A stretch of 64,000 nt of DNA from VXOI01 sp965197575 (lineage in GTDB: Bacteria; Chloroflexota; Dehalococcoidia; Lucifugimonadales; UBA3495): the NCBI GenBank assembly GCA_965197575.1, contig OZ240214.1, positions 744,001 to 808,000 of the forward strand. The letters run 5' to 3'. Below, piece after piece: positions 24,899-34,021 of this stretch. The notes beneath the pieces were generated by a model, which worked only from the letters and a program-made list of their open reading frames with translations, was not told the DNA's origin and did not search any database. The position numbers were made by a program, and so were the translations under genes. Within the stretch, counting starts at the first letter, position 1. Each line of letters starts with the position of its first letter.

Positions 24899-26053
24899 TT
24901 GAGGCGGTTTCTGGAAAGATGGGCCCGGCGTCTGTTCGTGGCCGTCGTGGTGGTCGCGTCCCTTCTTACGCTCTTCTTCGCGGTTACGCCCCAAGGCCGC
25001 ACCGCTTTCCACACCGCTTTGTTCGTGCTTCAAGTGCTGGACTTGCCCTACAAGCCCCAGGCGCAGTTCACCGGGCAGCCGATCAGGGAGGAAGTCCGGT
25101 TCAGTCAGGCCGCTGGCGAGGGCGTGGCCGACGTTTACCGCATACCCGATGGAAAGAGCCGGGCGGCCGTGCTGCTGTCGTTGGGCGCAAACGCCGCCGG
25201 GCGCGACGATGAGGACGTGATCAACCTCGGCAATGCTCTGGCGCGGGCAGGGTTCGTGACGATGTTTCACCGGTCGCCGACCATGACCCTCCGCCATAAC
25301 ATCGACGCAAGAGAGCAGGAGAACCTTGTGTGGGGCTTCGAGTATCTGGCGGGCCGTGACTACGTAGACCCGGAGAGGGTGGGCATGGGCGGTTTCTGCG
25401 TTGGGGCCTCGTTCGCGCTGGTAGCCGCCGCCGACCCCAGAATCAACGAACGAGTGCGCTTCGTCAACGCCTTCGGCCCCTACTTTGACGCCGAGCAGTT
25501 GATGTTGCAGGTTGCCTCGCGTTCGAGCGTGTACCAAGGGCAGCGCACGTCGTGGGAACCGGACCAACTCACGATGCGCGTATTTGCCAACGAGTTGATT
25601 GAGACGCTGGAGGACGACGCGGAGGCCGCATTGCTGACCCGCGCTTACGTAAATAACCAGCCGGTCTCTCCCGCTGAGACCGCAGGGCTTTCCGCCAATG
25701 GCATGGTCGTGCGGGCGCTGTTGGAGGGCACGACGCCGGAGGAAGCGGAAAGCCTGTTCGACTCCCTGCCGACCGCGTTCCGCAGCGACTTGGCAGCCAT
25801 ATCACCCGCGAACCACGTCGAGGGGTTGCAGGCTCGCCTGTTGCTGCTCCATGACCGGAACGACCGTCTGGTCCCTTCCACCGAGTCCCGCCGGTTGTCC
25901 GACGCCTTCGAGGATCGGGGTGACATTCGCTACACCGAGGTCCTCGCCTTCGAGCACGTGAGGCCCGACAGCGGGGCCGGCGTCTGGCGGCTGGTGAAGG
26001 AGGCCGCCAAGCTCTACCGCCACATGTACGGCATCATCCGCATCGCCCACTAG
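24899..26053 (+). CDS. Membrane-anchored alpha/beta hydrolase, dienelactone hydrolase-like
   Basis: 384 residues. One N-terminal transmembrane anchor (about 11-30) precedes an alpha/beta-hydrolase domain. The nucleophile elbow is G-F-C167-V-G-A, so the nucleophile is cysteine rather than serine, as in dienelactone hydrolase. D322 (HDRNDRLVP) and H353 (FEHVRP) complete the triad. An inserted lid of about 80 residues (210-300) precedes the acid. TTG start 13 bp after the MFS gene. Confidence 0.75.
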   Translation: MRRFLERWARRLFVAVVVVASLLTLFFAVTPQGRTAFHTALFVLQVLDLPYKPQAQFTGQPIREEVRFSQAAGEGVADVYRIPDGKSRAAVLLSLGANAAGRDDEDVINLGNALARAGFVTMFHRSPTMTLRHNIDAREQENLVWGFEYLAGRDYVDPERVGMGGFCVGASFALVAAADPRINERVRFVNAFGPYFDAEQLMLQVASRSSVYQGQRTSWEPDQLTMRVFANELIETLEDDAEAALLTRAYVNNQPVSPAETAGLSANGMVVRALLEGTTPEEAESLFDSLPTAFRSDLAAISPANHVEGLQARLLLLHDRNDRLVPSTESRRLSDAFEDRGDIRYTEVLAFEHVRPDSGAGVWRLVKEAAKLYRHMYGIIRIAH

Positions 26054-26096
26054 CCATCTTCGGCGTGCCCCGTCGGCAATCTGCCTGTCGGCAACA

Positions 26097-26124
26097 TTGA
26101 CACGGCCAGCCGTGGTGCTACAAT
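26097..26124 (+). promoter_or_regulatory. Promoter of the first zinc operon
   Basis: TTGACA (26097-26102), 16-bp spacer, TACAAT (26119-26124, TG-extended). Start expected near 26131, about 39 nt before the Fur-family gene. This promoter probably serves the whole block to the terminator at 33535. Confidence 0.75.
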
Positions 26125-26132
26125 CTGCATTG

Positions 26133-26144
26133 GCAAACGCTTGC
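26133..26144 (+). promoter_or_regulatory. Candidate operator palindrome
   Basis: GCAAACGCTTGC, a GCAA-N4-TTGC inverted repeat, overlies the predicted transcription start and could be the autoregulatory site of the adjacent Fur-family protein. It does not match the classical TGATAAT-type Fur box. Confidence 0.4.
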
Positions 26145-26169
26145 AATAACCAGCCGTGTCAGTTGGAGC

Positions 26170-26592
26170 ATGTCGGGCCACCTATCCGCAGTAGACCGGC
26201 TTCGGGCGCAAGGCTATCGAATGACGCCCCAGCGTCTTTCGGTGCTGGACATCGTCGCTGGCCGGTCCGGTCACGTCGGTGCGGAAGAGGTCTGGAACTT
26301 GGCCAAGACCCAGCACCCATACGTCGATCTGGCCACCGTCTACCGCATCCTGCAACTGCTGAAGCGGGTCGGCGTGGTTACCGAAGTGGTGATCGGCAAC
26401 AAGCTGCACTTCGAGTTGACCGACCAGCACAACCGGCATCACCATATGGTCTGCTCCGCCTGCTACACGGTGCAAACCCTCAGCCCCGACTACTTGGCCG
26501 AGTTCAGCCAGCGGTTGGAGCGGGAGTTCGGGTTCACGCCGGACCTCGAAAATCTGACCATCGAAGGCCAATGCTCGAAATGCTCCGCCTGA
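26170..26592 (+). CDS. Fur family regulator, probably Zur
   Basis: 140 residues. N-terminal winged helix (YRMTPQRLSVLDIV, HVGAEEVW, ATVYRILQLL) and C-terminal dimerisation domain with HNRHHHMVC. Structural zinc cysteines C95/C98 and C135/C138 are all present. The zinc assignment is contextual: the next gene is a zinc-type binding lipoprotein. ATG 26170 follows GTTGGAG. Confidence 0.88.
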   Translation: MSGHLSAVDRLRAQGYRMTPQRLSVLDIVAGRSGHVGAEEVWNLAKTQHPYVDLATVYRILQLLKRVGVVTEVVIGNKLHFELTDQHNRHHHMVCSACYTVQTLSPDYLAEFSQRLEREFGFTPDLENLTIEGQCSKCSA

Positions 26593-26628
26593 CCGGAAGC
26601 GGGGGAACACCGGCCTCATCCGCCGCGA

Positions 26629-27684
26629 ATGGAGCGCGACTCTAAACCGCTCATGGCCTTAGTTGTCTTGGCGGCATTCGCGGGTCTGCTGGCCGTCGTC
26701 GCCTGCGGAGGCGGCACGGGACCATCGGCAACCGTCCCGCCGGGGGGCGCCCCGGCCCCGGCTATTAACAACGTTCTTAATGTGGTATCGACCGTGTCCC
26801 CCATAACCAGTATCGTAGAAAATATCGGCGGCTCCCGGATCAATCTGCGAGGGGCGGTGCCGGAAGGCGTGAATTCTCATACCTTCGAGCCGGCCCCGTC
26901 GCTTGCCGCCATTCTCGCGGACGCCGACCTGGTCTTTCTGAACGGCCTGTTCCTGGAGGAGCCGACGCTGGAAATGGCCCGGGCCAACCGGAAACCCGGC
27001 GCGGACATCGTCAGCCTCGGGGAACAGGTGCTAAGCCGGGAAGATTGGGTTTTCGACTTCTCTTTCCCGGAAGCGGACGGCCACCCCAATCCGCACCTCT
27101 GGCCCGACCCCATGCTGGCCCTGCGCTACGCCGCAGTGGTGCGTGACAACCTTTCGGCCCGCGACCCGGAGAACGCCGACTACTTCAGCGCCAACTACGC
27201 CGCCTTCGAGGCCCGGGTCCAACAATTGGACGACGCCATCGAGACGCTGGTCGCCAGCGTGCCGCCCGACAACCGCAAACTGCTCACTTACCACGACTCT
27301 TGGGCCTACTTCGCCGCCCGCTATGGCATGACTGTCATCGGCGCGGTCCAGCCGTCCGACTTTTCCGAGCCGTCCGCCCGCGAGGTTGCGCGGCTGATCC
27401 GGCAGATTCAAACCGAGAATCTCACCGCAGTTTTCGGCTCGAAGGTATTTGCCAGCGACGTGCTGGAAACCATCGCCAAGGAGTCGGGCGCGGTCTACAT
27501 CGACGAACTCAGCGACGACGATCTTCCGGGGGATCCGGGGGACCCGCTGCACAGTTACCTGGGTCTGTCCGTGTCCAACCTGAGAATAATGATTCCGGCC
27601 TTGGGCGGCGACGCTTCCGCCCTCGACGGTTTCGACACCAGCCAGGTCTTCCAGGGTGAAAGCGGGGCAGTCTATCCTCAATAG
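26629..27684 (+). CDS. znuA: Zinc-type ABC transporter substrate-binding lipoprotein
   Basis: 351-residue cluster A-I metal-binding lipoprotein. Signal peptide with lipobox ending at C26 (LLAVVACGG). Predicted ligands H84 (NSHTFEP), H156 (GHPNPHLW; H152 adjacent), H222 (TYHDSW) and an acidic residue in DELSDDD. Histidine at the third position is the zinc pattern; manganese proteins have Glu there. Unlike classical ZnuA it lacks a His-rich flexible loop. The next gene in the operon has abundant His-rich sequence. Confidence 0.88.
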   Translation: MERDSKPLMALVVLAAFAGLLAVVACGGGTGPSATVPPGGAPAPAINNVLNVVSTVSPITSIVENIGGSRINLRGAVPEGVNSHTFEPAPSLAAILADADLVFLNGLFLEEPTLEMARANRKPGADIVSLGEQVLSREDWVFDFSFPEADGHPNPHLWPDPMLALRYAAVVRDNLSARDPENADYFSANYAAFEARVQQLDDAIETLVASVPPDNRKLLTYHDSWAYFAARYGMTVIGAVQPSDFSEPSAREVARLIRQIQTENLTAVFGSKVFASDVLETIAKESGAVYIDELSDDDLPGDPGDPLHSYLGLSVSNLRIMIPALGGDASALDGFDTSQVFQGESGAVYPQ

Positions 27685-27698
27685 GCGGGACTAGAGCA

Positions 27699-30600
27699 AT
27701 GTATCTGCACCCACGCCTTCTATCTCTTGCCCAGGACGTAAGGTGGCGAATCATCTTCGCGGCCATTGTCGGGATGCTGGCTGCCGCGGCCGGGGTCGCT
27801 CGGTTGGCCGTCGCCGCCGTGATCATTGCCGACGTGGTTCACGGTGGGGCGTCGTTCTCGACCCTGACCTGGCCGCTGGTCATCATGGCCGCCTTGATCG
27901 TGGCCCGTGCCGTCCTGCAATACCTTCAGGAAGTTATGAGCCACCACACGGCCAGCGTGGTCAAGGTGAGACTCCGGGAGCGGCTGTACCAGCACTCCCT
28001 GGCCTTGGGGCCGGGCCACTTCGACCAAACGCGGACCGGCGACGCCTTGATGTCGCTGGCCGAAGGGGTCGAGCGGCTGGAAGCGTTCTTCGGGCGCTAC
28101 CTGCCCCAGATGATCGTGGCCGCGCTGGCGCCGCTGGCCATCTTCGTCTTTATGGCCCTGATCGACCTTCGCACCGGCATCGTGTTCCTGGTGTTCGCGC
28201 TGCTGACGCTGGTCATTCCCAACCTGTTCCACCGCTGGACCCGCGACCGCAGCACGGCCCGCCGGGATGCCTACGGCGCATTGGGGGCCGATTTCCTGGA
28301 CGCGGTGCAGGGGCTGGCGACCTTGAAAGCCTTTGGCCAGAGCCGCGCCCGGGGCGACGTCCTGGCCAGCCGGGCGCACGACCTTTTCCGGACCACGATG
28401 GGCGTGCTGGCCGCTAACAGCGCCACCGGCGCATTGACCATTCTAGGTATCACCGGGGGCGCGGCGGTGGCGCTGGCCTGGGGCGCGATCAGGGTGAGCC
28501 ACGGCGACCTGGAACTGCGGCCCTTGCTCATAGTGTTGATGCTGGGCGTCGAGATATTCCGGCCCCTCCGGGAGTTGGTGCAGTTGTACCACGAAGGCAT
28601 GATCGCTATGTCTTCCGCCGAAGGGATATTCGCCATCATGGACTCGCCGGTGGCGGTAAGCGATCCCGGCCCGGCCTCGCAAAACGGCCGGGCCCCCCAA
28701 TCCCTCAAGCCGGAGGTCACCTTCCGGAACGTGAGCCACGCCTACAGCGGCGGCCGGCGCCCTGCGTTGCATGACGTGTCCTTTACCCTGAGCGAGGGCG
28801 AGACCCTGGGGGTCGTCGGTCCCAGCGGGGCGGGCAAGTCGACGCTGGTGTGGCTGCTGCTCCGCTTCTTCGACCCGCAACAGGGCCAAGTGATGCTGGG
28901 GGGCCGTGACGTGCGGGAGATACCGCTGGCGCAGCTACGGGAGCAGGTGTCGGTCGTCACCCAGGACACCTACCTGTTCCACGGCACCGTGGCCGAGAAC
29001 CTGCGCTTCGGCAACCCCAACGCCACTCAAGACGAGCTGGAGGAGGCGGCGCGGGCGGCCAACGCCCACGAGTTCATCACCAACCTGAACCACGGCTACG
29101 AAACGGTGGTCGGCGAGCGGGCGGTGCGGCTATCGGGCGGGCAGAAGCAGCGCATCGCCATCGCCCGCGCGCTCTTGAAGGACGCGCCCATCCTGGTGCT
29201 GGACGAGGCGCTGTCCAGCGTCGATGCCGAAAACGAGGCGGTGATCCAGGAAGGGCTGGACCGCTTGATGGCGGGCCGCACCACCTTGATAATCGCCCAT
29301 CGCCTGTCGAGCGTGGTGAACGCCGACCGGATTCTGGTGCTGACCGAGGGCCGCTTGGTGGAGTCGGGCCGCCATCACGAGTTGGTGGCCGCGGGCGGCG
29401 TCTACGCGGAGCTGATGGCCCAGCAACAGGAGCAGCCGGAAGGACACGCTGCCGCATCCGGCGCCGTCCAAGCCGCGCACCACGGCCACGAACACCGTGC
29501 GCCAGCCGTGGCGGTGGAAGCGTTCATGCCTCAGCCCGGCCACCACGGCGAAGGCCACGGGCACGAACATCGAGCGCCAGCCGTGGCGGTGGAAGCGTTC
29601 ATGCCTCAGCCCGGCCACCACGGCGAGGGCCACGGGCACGAACATCGAGCGCCAGCCGTGGCGGTGGAAGCGTTCATGCCTCAACCAGGCCACCACGGCG
29701 AGGGCCACGGCCATCATCACGAACGGGCACCGGGGGCCGCGCATCACGGCCATGACCATCACGCCGAGGGGCATCCCCGCCCGTTGGGGATACTGGGCGT
29801 CTGGGGACGGCTCTTGGGGCTGGTGAAGCCGTGGTGGCTGGAATTGGTCTTTACGTTTCTGTTGGGACTGGCGCACCATGGCTCGGTGATCGGCGTCGGC
29901 GTCGTCAGCGCCCTGCTCGTCGGGGCGGTGATCACCGGCGGCGACCTCACGCTGCTGCTGATTCTGCTGGCGGTATTCACGCCACTGGCGGCCTTCTTCG
30001 TCTGGACCGAGTCTTGGGCGGCCCACGACCTGGCCTACCGGCTGCTGGCCGAAATGCGGGTGGACATCTACCGGAAACTCGACCCGCTGGCCCCCGCCTA
30101 CATGGTGCGCCGCCGCTCCGGTGATCTGGTGAGCATCGTCGGCGGCGACGTGGAGACGGTGGAGTTCTTCTTCGCCCACACGATCACCCCGGCATTCGTG
30201 GCGATACTGGCGCCCGTGGCCGTGCTGGCGACGCTGGCGGTCATCGCTTGGCCCACCGCCCTGGTGCTGGCGCCCTTCCTGGCGGCGGTGGCGGTCAGCC
30301 CGTTCTTCGCCCAAAAACGCTCCGAACACTTGGGAGAGGAACTGCGAAGCCAGCTAGGGGACGTTCACGCCCACATGGTTGACAGCATTCAAGGGATGCG
30401 AGAGATCTCGGCGTTTGGACGCGGCCCGGCGCGCACCGCCGAAATGGTGGACAATAGCTGGCGGTTCGCCCATTTCCAGCTTCGTTTCCTCAAGGAGAGG
30501 GCTTTCCAGATAGGGTTCATCGAGTCCATGACCGCCCTGGGAGGCTTGGCCGTGCTCGCAATGGGCGTCTGGCTGATGACTCAAGGGAATATTTCCAGGC

Positions 30601-31682
30601 CGGAGCTGATACTTGCCGTGATCCTGTCGGTGGCCGCCTTCGCGCCCATCTCCGACATCGCGCGCACCATGAAGCAGCTCATGGAGACCCTGGCCGCATC
30701 CCGCCGGCTGTTCGTGGTGCATGACGAACCGGTGCCGGTGACCGACGGCCCCGGCGTCCACCAACACCATGCGGACGGCGACGGCGCCCATGCCCACGCC
30801 CACGCCGCGGCCGCCCCTTCCATAACTTTCGAAGATGTGGGATTCTCTTATGGGCCGGGCGAGCCGCAGGCGTTGGACGCTGTCAGCTTCACCGTCGAAC
30901 CGGGGTACACCGTCGCGCTTGTGGGACGCTCGGGCGCGGGCAAGACCACCTGCGCCAACCTGATGATGCGTTTTTGGGACCCCGCAGCCGGGGCCGTCAG
31001 ACTCGGCGGTCACGACATCCGGGAGTTCGAGCTGGAGGACTTGCGGCGGCAGATTGCCCTGGTATCCCAGGATACCTACCTGTTCAACGCGAGCATCAAG
31101 GACAACATACTCTTGGGACGTCCCGAGGCGTCGGCCCACGAGATGGAAGAAGCGGCCCGGCAGGCCAACGCCCACGAATTCATCGCGGCGTTCCCCGACG
31201 GCTACGACACCATGGTCGGGGAGCGCGGGATGCAGCTTTCCGGCGGTCAGCGGCAGCGTCTGGCCATCGCGCGGGCCTTGCTGAAGAACGCGCCGGTGCT
31301 GGTTCTGGACGAGGCGACTTCTCATCTGGACGCGGTGAACGAGCGGCAGGTGCGGGACGCTCTGGAGCGGCTGATGCACGGGCGCACTACCCTGGTAATC
31401 GCGCACCGGCTGTCCACGGTCCGGGACGCCGACCGCATCGTGGTGCTCGACCACGGGCACGCGGTGGAGCAGGGCAGCCACCACGAGCTGCTGGACCGTC
31501 ACGGCCTCTATTCGCAACTGGTGGCCACCCAATTGGTTGGCGCAGTAAACGGTGATGGGCACGGTGACCGCCACGGCGATACCCACGATGATCACCGGGA
31601 GCATCACGGCCACGAAAGTCATCCGGCCCACGCTACGGAGGACTGGATACCCGGCTCAGGCCGCCAACATCATCATCACTAA
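27699..31682 (+). CDS. Fused double ABC exporter with three histidine-rich segments
   Basis: 1327 residues: two complete type I exporter halves in one chain. TMD1 about 1-310, NBD1 about 345-575 (Walker A at 374-381, GPSGAGKS; LSGGQ near 479; LVLDEALSS). His-rich linker 585-697, TMD2 about 705-1000, second His-rich stretch about 1021-1040, NBD2 about 1045-1280 (Walker A at 1076, GRSGAGKT; LSGGQRQR; LVLDEATSH). His-rich tail from 1286 ending in HHHH. Both NBDs keep the catalytic Glu. CydDC-like in layout, but sitting inside a zinc uptake operon. Substrate unknown; metal handling or metallophore/thiol export is inferred. Confidence 0.88.
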   Translation: MYLHPRLLSLAQDVRWRIIFAAIVGMLAAAAGVARLAVAAVIIADVVHGGASFSTLTWPLVIMAALIVARAVLQYLQEVMSHHTASVVKVRLRERLYQHSLALGPGHFDQTRTGDALMSLAEGVERLEAFFGRYLPQMIVAALAPLAIFVFMALIDLRTGIVFLVFALLTLVIPNLFHRWTRDRSTARRDAYGALGADFLDAVQGLATLKAFGQSRARGDVLASRAHDLFRTTMGVLAANSATGALTILGITGGAAVALAWGAIRVSHGDLELRPLLIVLMLGVEIFRPLRELVQLYHEGMIAMSSAEGIFAIMDSPVAVSDPGPASQNGRAPQSLKPEVTFRNVSHAYSGGRRPALHDVSFTLSEGETLGVVGPSGAGKSTLVWLLLRFFDPQQGQVMLGGRDVREIPLAQLREQVSVVTQDTYLFHGTVAENLRFGNPNATQDELEEAARAANAHEFITNLNHGYETVVGERAVRLSGGQKQRIAIARALLKDAPILVLDEALSSVDAENEAVIQEGLDRLMAGRTTLIIAHRLSSVVNADRILVLTEGRLVESGRHHELVAAGGVYAELMAQQQEQPEGHAAASGAVQAAHHGHEHRAPAVAVEAFMPQPGHHGEGHGHEHRAPAVAVEAFMPQPGHHGEGHGHEHRAPAVAVEAFMPQPGHHGEGHGHHHERAPGAAHHGHDHHAEGHPRPLGILGVWGRLLGLVKPWWLELVFTFLLGLAHHGSVIGVGVVSALLVGAVITGGDLTLLLILLAVFTPLAAFFVWTESWAAHDLAYRLLAEMRVDIYRKLDPLAPAYMVRRRSGDLVSIVGGDVETVEFFFAHTITPAFVAILAPVAVLATLAVIAWPTALVLAPFLAAVAVSPFFAQKRSEHLGEELRSQLGDVHAHMVDSIQGMREISAFGRGPARTAEMVDNSWRFAHFQLRFLKERAFQIGFIESMTALGGLAVLAMGVWLMTQGNISRPELILAVILSVAAFAPISDIARTMKQLMETLAASRRLFVVHDEPVPVTDGPGVHQHHADGDGAHAHAHAAAAPSITFEDVGFSYGPGEPQALDAVSFTVEPGYTVALVGRSGAGKTTCANLMMRFWDPAAGAVRLGGHDIREFELEDLRRQIALVSQDTYLFNASIKDNILLGRPEASAHEMEEAARQANAHEFIAAFPDGYDTMVGERGMQLSGGQRQRLAIARALLKNAPVLVLDEATSHLDAVNERQVRDALERLMHGRTTLVIAHRLSTVRDADRIVVLDHGHAVEQGSHHELLDRHGLYSQLVATQLVGAVNGDGHGDRHGDTHDDHREHHGHESHPAHATEDWIPGSGRQHHHH
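29487..29711 (+). repeat. Three 75-bp in-frame tandem repeats
   Basis: Copies at 29487-29561, 29562-29636 and 29637-29711, nearly identical in DNA. Each encodes 25 residues (HEHRAPAVAVEAFMP then QPGHHGEGHG). They form the core of the His-rich linker between NBD1 and TMD2. A decayed fourth unit (HHHERAPGAAHHGHDHH) follows. Confidence 0.95.
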
Positions 31683-31718
31683 CGGCGCCGGAAACGCCGT
31701 TATTTCTGAGGGAATCCG

Positions 31719-32597
31719 TTGCTACATCCTTTGCCCCACGAACCGGTACACGGCGAGCCGCTGGTCGAAGTCCGCGACCTCAGCGCCGGGTACGAAAAAC
31801 AGCAGGTGCTGACCGGGATCAACCTGCGAATCATGCCCGGAGACTTCGTCGGGCTCTTGGGCCCCAGCGGCTCCGGCAAGACGACCCTGCTGCGCTCCAT
31901 ACTTGGCGCGGTGGACATCTTCGAAGGCGAGGTGCTGGTGGAGGGCGTCTCGACCGCCCGAAAGCGGCCCCGCATCGGGTACGTGCCCCAGTTGGAGACC
32001 ATCGACTGGAACTTCCCGGTGACGGTGCGGGAGGTCGTTATGATGGGCCGCACCATGGAGAACAGGCTGTTCCCGTGGTTCCGAAAGGAAGAGAAGGACC
32101 TGGCCGACGGCATGATGGACCGCTTGGGCATCCTGCCGCTGGCTGGCCGCCACATCCGGGAGTTGTCCGGCGGCCAGCAGCAACGGGCGTTCCTGGCGCG
32201 GGCGCTGGTCAGCAGCCCGTCCCTGTTGTTGCTGGACGAGCCGACGTCCGGCGTCGACATCAAGACGCGGGACGACGTGATGCATCTGTTGCACGACCTC
32301 AACCATCAAGGAGTGACCATCGTCACCACCACCCACGAAATAAACGCCGTGGCGGTGCATCTGCCTTGGGTCGTTTGCATGGCGGGCCGGGTGCTGGCCG
32401 AGGGGCCGCCCTCCCGCGTGATTACCTCGGAAATGCTGCGCTTGACCTACGGGGCGGAGATGCCGGTCATCCATTACGAGGGCATGACCATCGTTGCGGA
32501 AAGCCCGCATTCGTATGGGCGTAACGGGAACGGGCGAAGCGAAAGCGAGACGCCGGAACACGAGCATGAACACGAACACCGGGCCCGCTATGCTTGA
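31719..32597 (+). CDS. znuC: ABC transporter ATP-binding protein, zinc/manganese type
   Basis: 292 residues. Walker A GPSGSGKTT, Q-loop GYVPQLETIDWNFPVTV typical of Mn/Zn importers, signature LSGGQQQRAFLARAL, Walker B LLLLDEPTSGVD. The C-terminus carries an unusual HEHEHEHRARYA tail. TTG start at 31719 after the exporter gene; its end overlaps the permease start. Forms the importer with the binding lipoprotein and the following permease. Confidence 0.9.
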   Translation: MLHPLPHEPVHGEPLVEVRDLSAGYEKQQVLTGINLRIMPGDFVGLLGPSGSGKTTLLRSILGAVDIFEGEVLVEGVSTARKRPRIGYVPQLETIDWNFPVTVREVVMMGRTMENRLFPWFRKEEKDLADGMMDRLGILPLAGRHIRELSGGQQQRAFLARALVSSPSLLLLDEPTSGVDIKTRDDVMHLLHDLNHQGVTIVTTTHEINAVAVHLPWVVCMAGRVLAEGPPSRVITSEMLRLTYGAEMPVIHYEGMTIVAESPHSYGRNGNGRSESETPEHEHEHEHRARYA

Positions 32598-33465
32598 ACC
32601 ATTCGAGTTCCCGTTCTTCATTCGCGGCATGGCGGCCGCGGTGCTGGCTGGCGGACTTTGCGGGGCGGTCGGCGTTTACATCGTGCTGAAGCGGATGGCC
32701 TATATCGGCCACGGGCTGTCCCACGCCATTCTGGGCGGGGCCGTGGTGAGCTTCATAATGTCGATCAATTTCCTGATCGGCGCTACGGTTTGGGGCTTCC
32801 TGTGCGCCCAGCTAATCACCCTCACCACCAAGAAACGAAAGATTGCCTACGACGCGGCCATCGGAGTAATCACCACGGTCAGCTTCGCCGTGGGCATCGT
32901 GATCATCAGCCGCTACAAGAGCTTTACCAGGGACTTCGAGGCTGCCCTATTCGGAAATATTCTCGGCGTGGAGATGGGAGAACTCTTCGCGCTGGCGGCG
33001 GTCACCGTGGCTGTGGCAGTGGTGTTGTTCATTGCCTACAAGCTCTTCCTGTTCACCACTTTCGATGGAGACGTGGCCCAGTTCTACGGCATCCCGACCG
33101 GATGGGTGGAGACGTTCTTTTCTCTGGTGCTGGCCGCTACCATTGTGGTATCGCTCCAGGTGCTTGGGGTGCTGCTGATCGCCGGGGCCACGGTAATACC
33201 GCCGGTCTCAGCCCGGATGCTCACCAACAGCTTCCGCACGATGTTGTTGCTTTCCGCCGGATTCGGCGGGGCTTGCGGGTTCTTGGGCGTGTACCTCAGC
33301 TACTTCGTGGACGCATCATCCGGGGCCAGCATTGTTATCATCGAAGGAATGCTGTTCGCGGTGGTGATGGTGTATACCAGCGCCCGGGGCGGGCTGCCAA
33401 CAGGGCGCCGTAAGACCGTCCCGGCAGTCCCCGGCCCCCAGCCAAACCCTGCGGAGCTGGACTAG
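32590..33465 (+). CDS. znuB: Metal ABC transporter permease (ABC-3 family)
   Basis: 291 residues with about eight membrane helices. The ABC-3 signature regions GGLCGAVGVYIVLKRMAYIGHGLSHA and VLGVLLIAGATVIPPVSARML are clear. ATG 32590 overlaps the ATPase stop by 8 bp; an in-frame ATG at 32566 is possible. Last gene before the bidirectional terminator. Confidence 0.9.
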   Translation: MLEPFEFPFFIRGMAAAVLAGGLCGAVGVYIVLKRMAYIGHGLSHAILGGAVVSFIMSINFLIGATVWGFLCAQLITLTTKKRKIAYDAAIGVITTVSFAVGIVIISRYKSFTRDFEAALFGNILGVEMGELFALAAVTVAVAVVLFIAYKLFLFTTFDGDVAQFYGIPTGWVETFFSLVLAATIVVSLQVLGVLLIAGATVIPPVSARMLTNSFRTMLLLSAGFGGACGFLGVYLSYFVDASSGASIVIIEGMLFAVVMVYTSARGGLPTGRRKTVPAVPGPQPNPAELD

Positions 33466-33497
33466 AGGTTTCCGTCCCCGTCCTGTTTCCGACGGAA

Positions 33498-33535
33498 AAA
33501 CGCCGGGGCGATTCGCGCGAATCGCCCCGGCGTTT
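33498..33535. terminator. Bidirectional terminator
   Basis: An 18-bp perfect inverted repeat (33498-33515 with 33518-33535) of composition AAACGCCGGGGCGATTCG. It is flanked by an A-run on the left and TTTGCAATTTTG on the right, so it can end both the zinc operon and the convergent cupin gene. Confidence 0.9.
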
Positions 33536-33584
33536 GCAATTTTGTTCCCTCTCCCGTCGGAAAGGGCTGGCGCGATGACCGTGC

Positions 33585-33956
33585 TTAGGCTTCCGTCTGC
33601 TCGGTCTGGCTGCCCTTGACGGTGATGGTGATGTGGGCCATCGCGGTGTCGTCGGGCGCGCCGTGCCAGTGGTTCTCACCGGCCGGAATGATCACCACAT
33701 CGCCCTCATTCACTACCAGGGTCTCGTCGTCGGTCGCGACCTTGCCGGTGCCTTCGGTAATGACCAGGATCTGGTCGCCGGAGTGTATGTGGAACTTGTT
33801 GCGGGAGCCCGCATCGAAGGCCACGATGGCGAAATTGAAGTTGTTGCTGTCGGTCGGGTCGAGGATGGCCTGACGCCAGACTTGGGTGCCGGTCATCAGA
33901 CCGCCGGTCATCTCCGCCTGGGTCCTGGGCACTTCGCTCATGGTCACTCTTTTCAT
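33585..33956 (-). CDS. Small cupin-domain protein
   Basis: 123 residues forming one conserved cupin barrel. Motif 1 FHIHSGDQILVITEGTGKV and motif 2 GDVVIIPAGENHWHGA supply metal-binding histidines. Function not determinable; such proteins are often small-molecule isomerases, dioxygenases or binding proteins. ATG 33956 is chosen because GGAGGAG lies 4 bp before it. Confidence 0.82.
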   Translation of the reverse strand: MKRVTMSEVPRTQAEMTGGLMTGTQVWRQAILDPTDSNNFNFAIVAFDAGSRNKFHIHSGDQILVITEGTGKVATDDETLVVNEGDVVIIPAGENHWHGAPDDTAMAHITITVKGSQTEQTEA

Positions 33957-34021
33957 TCGTCTCCTCCAATTAGCCGCCCGCATAGAGGGGCGGGGCAAAT
34001 TCACCGGACATAATCATACAG

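Noticed and set aside
27720..28379. 219-codon minus-strand frame
   Set aside because: Antisense of the ABC exporter transmembrane domain; composition typical of shadow frames.
29487..29711. CRISPR array or mobile repeat
   Set aside because: The repeats are directly tandem without spacers, in frame, and lie inside a coding region.
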